A stretch of DNA of 7,403 bases from Betaproteobacteria bacterium. GTDB lineage: Bacteria > Pseudomonadota > Gammaproteobacteria > Burkholderiales > SG8-39. The stretch spans positions 1 through 7,403 of the forward strand of contig CANIIN010000118.1 of the NCBI GenBank assembly GCA_947467405.1, written 5' to 3'. Positions 5,189-7,403 of this stretch are shown in pieces (positions within the stretch are counted from its first letter, which is position 1; each line of letters begins with the position of its first letter). A program made the translations under genes and the position numbers. The notes beneath the pieces are model-generated. The model saw only the letters and a program-made list of their open reading frames with translations. It was not told the DNA's origin and ran no database searches.

Positions 5189-6001
5189 ATGGCTTACGAG
5201 ATGATCAAGTACGAGGTGAAGGATCGCATCGCGACCATCACCTTCAACCGTCCCGAGAAGATGAACGCCTGGAACGACAAGCAGACCGAAGAGGTCTACG
5301 ACTCGGTCATGGCGGCGGAGGCCGACGAAGACGTGCGGGTCATCATCATTACCGGTTCCGGGCGCGCCTTCAGCGCCGGCGCGGACGTGACCACGTTTGG
5401 ACAGCACACCGACTACCAGCACCTCATCGACAAGCAGCCGCGCCACTTCAAGCAGAACGAGCGCGCCGACTGGCAGACTCGCCACAGTTATTTCCCGACG
5501 GTGAAGAAGCCCATCATTTCCATGATCAACGGTGCGACGGCCGGCTTGAGCCTGCTCTATGCCATGTTCTCCGACATGCGTTTCATGTCGGAGGATGCCG
5601 TCATCACCACGGCCTTCTCGCGCATCTCATTGACCGCCGAGTACGGTTCGGCCTGGATGCTGGAACGACTGGTCGGCCACGCCAACGCGCTCGACCTGTT
5701 CATCTCAGGACGTCGGGTCAAGGGCCCGGAAGCCTTCCGCATGGGACTGGTCAACCAGGTTCATCCGGCGGACAAACTGGCTGAAGCGACCTACGCCTAC
5801 GCGAAAGACATTGCCGAGAACGTCTCGCCGCGCTCGGCCAGCATGCTGAAGCAGCAAGTGTGGGATCTGCCCTTCCAGACCTTCCATGAAGCGGCGCGCT
5901 CGTCCATGAACGACATGCTCATCACCAACGCCAGCGCCGACCACAAGGAGGGTGTGAAAGCATTCCTCGAGAAGCGCAAGCCGGTCTGGACCGGCAAGTA
6001 G
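5189..6001 (+). CDS. Enoyl-CoA hydratase/isomerase (crotonase) family protein C
   Basis: A 270-residue crotonase-fold acyl-CoA enzyme. Segments in order: ITFNRPEKMNAWN (17-29), the oxyanion-hole region FSAGADVTTF (61-70), INGATAGLSLLYAMFSD (113-129), GRRVKGPEAFRMGLVNQV (174-191) and the C-terminal FLEKRKPVWTGK. The two hydratase glutamates are replaced by Ser121 and Phe143. Glu151 (SLTAEYGSAW) lies where delta3-delta2-enoyl-CoA isomerase-type members have their single acid, and corresponds to Asp148/Asp147 of the two minus-strand crotonases. It is diverged from those two and belongs to a different crotonase subgroup. The ATG at 5189 has TGGAG 8 nt upstream. An in-frame ATG at 5150 would add 13 residues without a good ribosome binding site and would overlap the small CCCC-GCC-GGGG hairpin. 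It lies 82 nt downstream of the SDR on the same strand. The substrate is unknown. Confidence 0.9.
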   Translation: MAYEMIKYEVKDRIATITFNRPEKMNAWNDKQTEEVYDSVMAAEADEDVRVIIITGSGRAFSAGADVTTFGQHTDYQHLIDKQPRHFKQNERADWQTRHSYFPTVKKPIISMINGATAGLSLLYAMFSDMRFMSEDAVITTAFSRISLTAEYGSAWMLERLVGHANALDLFISGRRVKGPEAFRMGLVNQVHPADKLAEATYAYAKDIAENVSPRSASMLKQQVWDLPFQTFHEAARSSMNDMLITNASADHKEGVKAFLEKRKPVWTGK

Positions 6002-6029
6002 CACACCGACCGTTCATCCATCAAGCAGC

Positions 6030-6070
6030 AATGCCCGGAAACGCCCGTCTGGCGGGCATCTCCGGGCATT
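6030..6070. terminator. Nested palindrome between convergent genes, probable bidirectional terminator
   Basis: AATGCCCGGA (6030-6039) and TCCGGGCATT (6061-6070) are perfect 10-bp arms. Inside them, GCCCG (6043-6047) and CGGGC (6053-6057) form a second stem. Reading right, the outer stem ends in ATTTTC. Reading left, it ends in ATTGC. The T-tracts are therefore short, and the plus direction looks the better terminator. It lies 29 nt after the crotonase stop and 36 nt before the end of the opposing Bug receptor gene. Confidence 0.65.
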
Positions 6071-6105
6071 TTCATTGGGCGTTTCGCTGACTCGACGCGA
6101 TCCGA

Positions 6106-7095
6106 CTATTCGAGTTTCGCCCCCGAGGCCTTGACCACCTTCGCCCAACGCTCGATTTCACTGCGCAGATAGGCGAGGTATTGATCCGGCGAGGTGGCCA
6201 GCACCTCCGCACCCTGCGCGGCCAGTTTTTCGCGTAACCCGGTGTCCTGCAGTGCCTTCACGAATTCCGCGTTCAAGCGCGCCACGATGGCAGCGGGCGT
6301 CTTGCCCTGGACCATGGTGGCCTGCCATGCGCCAGCCTCGAACCCCGGCGCCACCGTCTCGCTCATGGTCTGCACGTCCGGCAGCAATGAGGAGCGACTG
6401 CGGCCCGTCGTGGCGATGGCGCGTGCACGCTTGTCGCGCAGGAACGGCATTGACGAGTTGATCGGATCGTTGAGAATCTGGATCTGCCCGCCCATCAGGT
6501 CCGGAAACGCCGCTGCGCCGCCCTTGTAGGGGATGTGATTGCCATCAATGCCCGCCGCCTGCAGCAACACGAACGTCACCAGATGCGAAATATTGCCGAT
6601 GCCCGATGATCCATAGGAGAGCTTCCCCGGATTCGCCTTGGCCCAGGCAACCAGATCCTGCACGTTGCTGATGCCCAGATTGGGATTGGCATTGAAGATC
6701 AGTGGTTGCGTCACCAGTAGCGACACCGGCGTCAGGTCCGTGAAGAGATCGTAGCCGACCTTCTGGCCGAACGACGCGGTGAAGGCGATCGACGACGTGT
6801 TGTGCAGCACGGTGTATCCGTCCGGCGCGGAGTGCGCCACCAGATCCGCACCGATATTACCGTTCGCGCCGGCGCGGTTTTCCACCACCACCGCCTGGTT
6901 GACCTGCTTGGACATCCGCTCGGCAATCAGTCGCGCCACGATGTCGGTTGCGCCACCCGGTGCAAACGGCACGATCACGCGGATGGTCTTGCCGGGAAAA
7001 TCACTCTGGGCCCATGCCGCCGGCCCTGCCACCAGCGTCGTGATGCCGGACAAGACCGCCAAGACTGCAGACCACTTCGATAGTGCCATTCTCAT
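6106..7095 (-). CDS. Bug/TctC-family tripartite tricarboxylate transporter substrate-binding protein
   Basis: A 329-residue periplasmic solute receptor of the Bug family (tripartite tricarboxylate transporter receptors), which bind small carboxylates and related ligands. Residues 1-29 form a signal peptide: MRMALSK, a hydrophobic stretch, then AAWA with likely cleavage before Gln30. The mature protein shows the family motifs VIVPFAPGGATDIVARL (40-56), VENRAGANGNIGADLVA (71-87), PDGYTVL (91-97), SYGSSGIGN and IPYKGGAAAFPDLMGGQI. Length and order are normal for the family. ATG at 7095 is preceded by GAGGGGG with an 8-nt spacer. An upstream in-frame ATG at 7161 would spoil the signal peptide with 22 charged residues. 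No TctA/TctB membrane partner is in the window, as is common for the expanded Bug families of Burkholderiales. It lies 84 nt downstream of an IclR-family gene on the same strand, so the two may be co-transcribed. The ligand is not predictable. Confidence 0.93.
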   Translation of the reverse strand: MRMALSKWSAVLAVLSGITTLVAGPAAWAQSDFPGKTIRVIVPFAPGGATDIVARLIAERMSKQVNQAVVVENRAGANGNIGADLVAHSAPDGYTVLHNTSSIAFTASFGQKVGYDLFTDLTPVSLLVTQPLIFNANPNLGISNVQDLVAWAKANPGKLSYGSSGIGNISHLVTFVLLQAAGIDGNHIPYKGGAAAFPDLMGGQIQILNDPINSSMPFLRDKRARAIATTGRSRSSLLPDVQTMSETVAPGFEAGAWQATMVQGKTPAAIVARLNAEFVKALQDTGLREKLAAQGAEVLATSPDQYLAYLRSEIERWAKVVKASGAKLE

Positions 7096-7179
7096 GTCTG
7101 TTTCCCCCTCGATAGGCCATTCAGATAATCGAACCCCGCGTTGGTCCGCGGTACGCTGCAATGTGCAGGCTGGCTACAC

Positions 7180-7403
7180 CTATACCATCTGTTCGGACAA
7201 TCGCGTGCAGATCTCCAGCAGCACGCTGCGGTAGCGATCCATTTCCCTGCCGAAGCGGTCATCCGGCGCGCCGACCACGATGGCCGCAATCACCGTCCCC
7301 TTGCGATCGAACACCGGCGCCGCCATGCCTGCCGCACCGTCGATCGCCTCACCGCGGCTGACGGCGTAGCCATCACGCTGAACGCGCTCGACCTGCCGCT
7401 TCA
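7180..7403 (-). CDS. IclR-family transcriptional regulator (C-terminal fragment, 5' part beyond window)
   Basis: The last 73 codons of a minus-strand gene that runs off the right edge, ending at TAG (7182-7180). The visible peptide has the end of an IclR effector-binding domain: DGYAVSRGEAIDGAAGMAAPV (residues 10-30 of the fragment), FDRKGTVIAAIVVGAP (31-46), then a C-terminal helix ending LSEQMV. The helix-turn-helix DNA-binding domain is outside the window. IclR proteins often control nearby catabolic or transport genes. Its direct neighbour is the Bug receptor (84-nt gap), so control of that gene is plausible, but no operator can be named from this fragment. Confidence 0.85.
   Translation of the reverse strand, partial: KRQVERVQRDGYAVSRGEAIDGAAGMAAPVFDRKGTVIAAIVVGAPDDRFGREMDRYRSVLLEICTRLSEQMV

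Noticed and set aside
7136..7151. CCGCG-TTGGTC-CGCGG inverted repeat between the IclR and Bug genes
   Set aside because: Short 5-bp arms with no T-tract in GC-rich DNA. It could be a weak hairpin, but there is not enough to call a terminator or operator.

Overview
This 7.4-kb window comes from a GC-rich proteobacterium. It is most likely from the Burkholderiales (Bordetella/Achromobacter/Cupriavidus-like). The reasons are the Bug/TctC-type orphan solute receptor next to an IclR regulator, the CaiB/crotonase/SDR catabolic gene set, and the codon use. The taxon is an inference. No mobile element, CRISPR array, tRNA or rRNA was seen. All intact genes have ordinary starts and recognisable Shine-Dalgarno sequences.

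Layout: (1) Positions 1-3752, minus strand, hold four genes in series. In transcription order these are a crotonase starting with GTG (3752-2958), a second, paralogous crotonase (2874-2077), a 2,4-dienoyl-CoA-reductase-like SDR (2022-1186), and an alpha-methylacyl-CoA racemase-like CaiB-family protein (1128 to the left edge, C-terminus cut off). Gaps are 54-83 nt. (2) Positions 3753-4191 are a 439-bp divergent regulatory region. It has one TATAAT box facing each way (3938-3933 minus, 4017-4022 plus), long leaders on both sides and several inverted repeats. (3) Positions 4192-6001, plus strand, hold an SDR resembling the dehydrogenase domain of peroxisomal multifunctional enzyme 2 (HSD17B4), a strong stem-loop, then a third crotonase. 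(4) Positions 6030-6070 are a nested palindrome where the plus genes meet the minus genes coming from the right, probably a two-way terminator. (5) Positions 6106-7095, minus strand, encode a secreted Bug/TctC-family receptor. Upstream of it, on the same strand, is the C-terminal end of an IclR-family regulator (7180 to the right edge).

How the genes may work together: the central six genes form a divergon of acyl-CoA enzymes. They are mostly auxiliary beta-oxidation functions: 2-methylacyl-CoA epimerisation, dienoyl-CoA reduction, probable double-bond shifting, and (3R)-hydroxyacyl-CoA oxidation. No acyl-CoA dehydrogenase, thiolase or CoA ligase is in the window. This pattern fits breakdown of a methyl-branched and/or unsaturated carboxylic acid (isoprenoid-, steroid-side-chain- or branched-fatty-acid-like), but the substrate cannot be read from the sequence. 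The most notable protein-level observations are two. All three crotonases lack both classical hydratase glutamates but keep an isomerase-type acid. The dienoyl-reductase-like SDR has Ser-x3-Lys in place of Tyr-x3-Lys and an Ala where the mitochondrial reductase has its catalytic Tyr.
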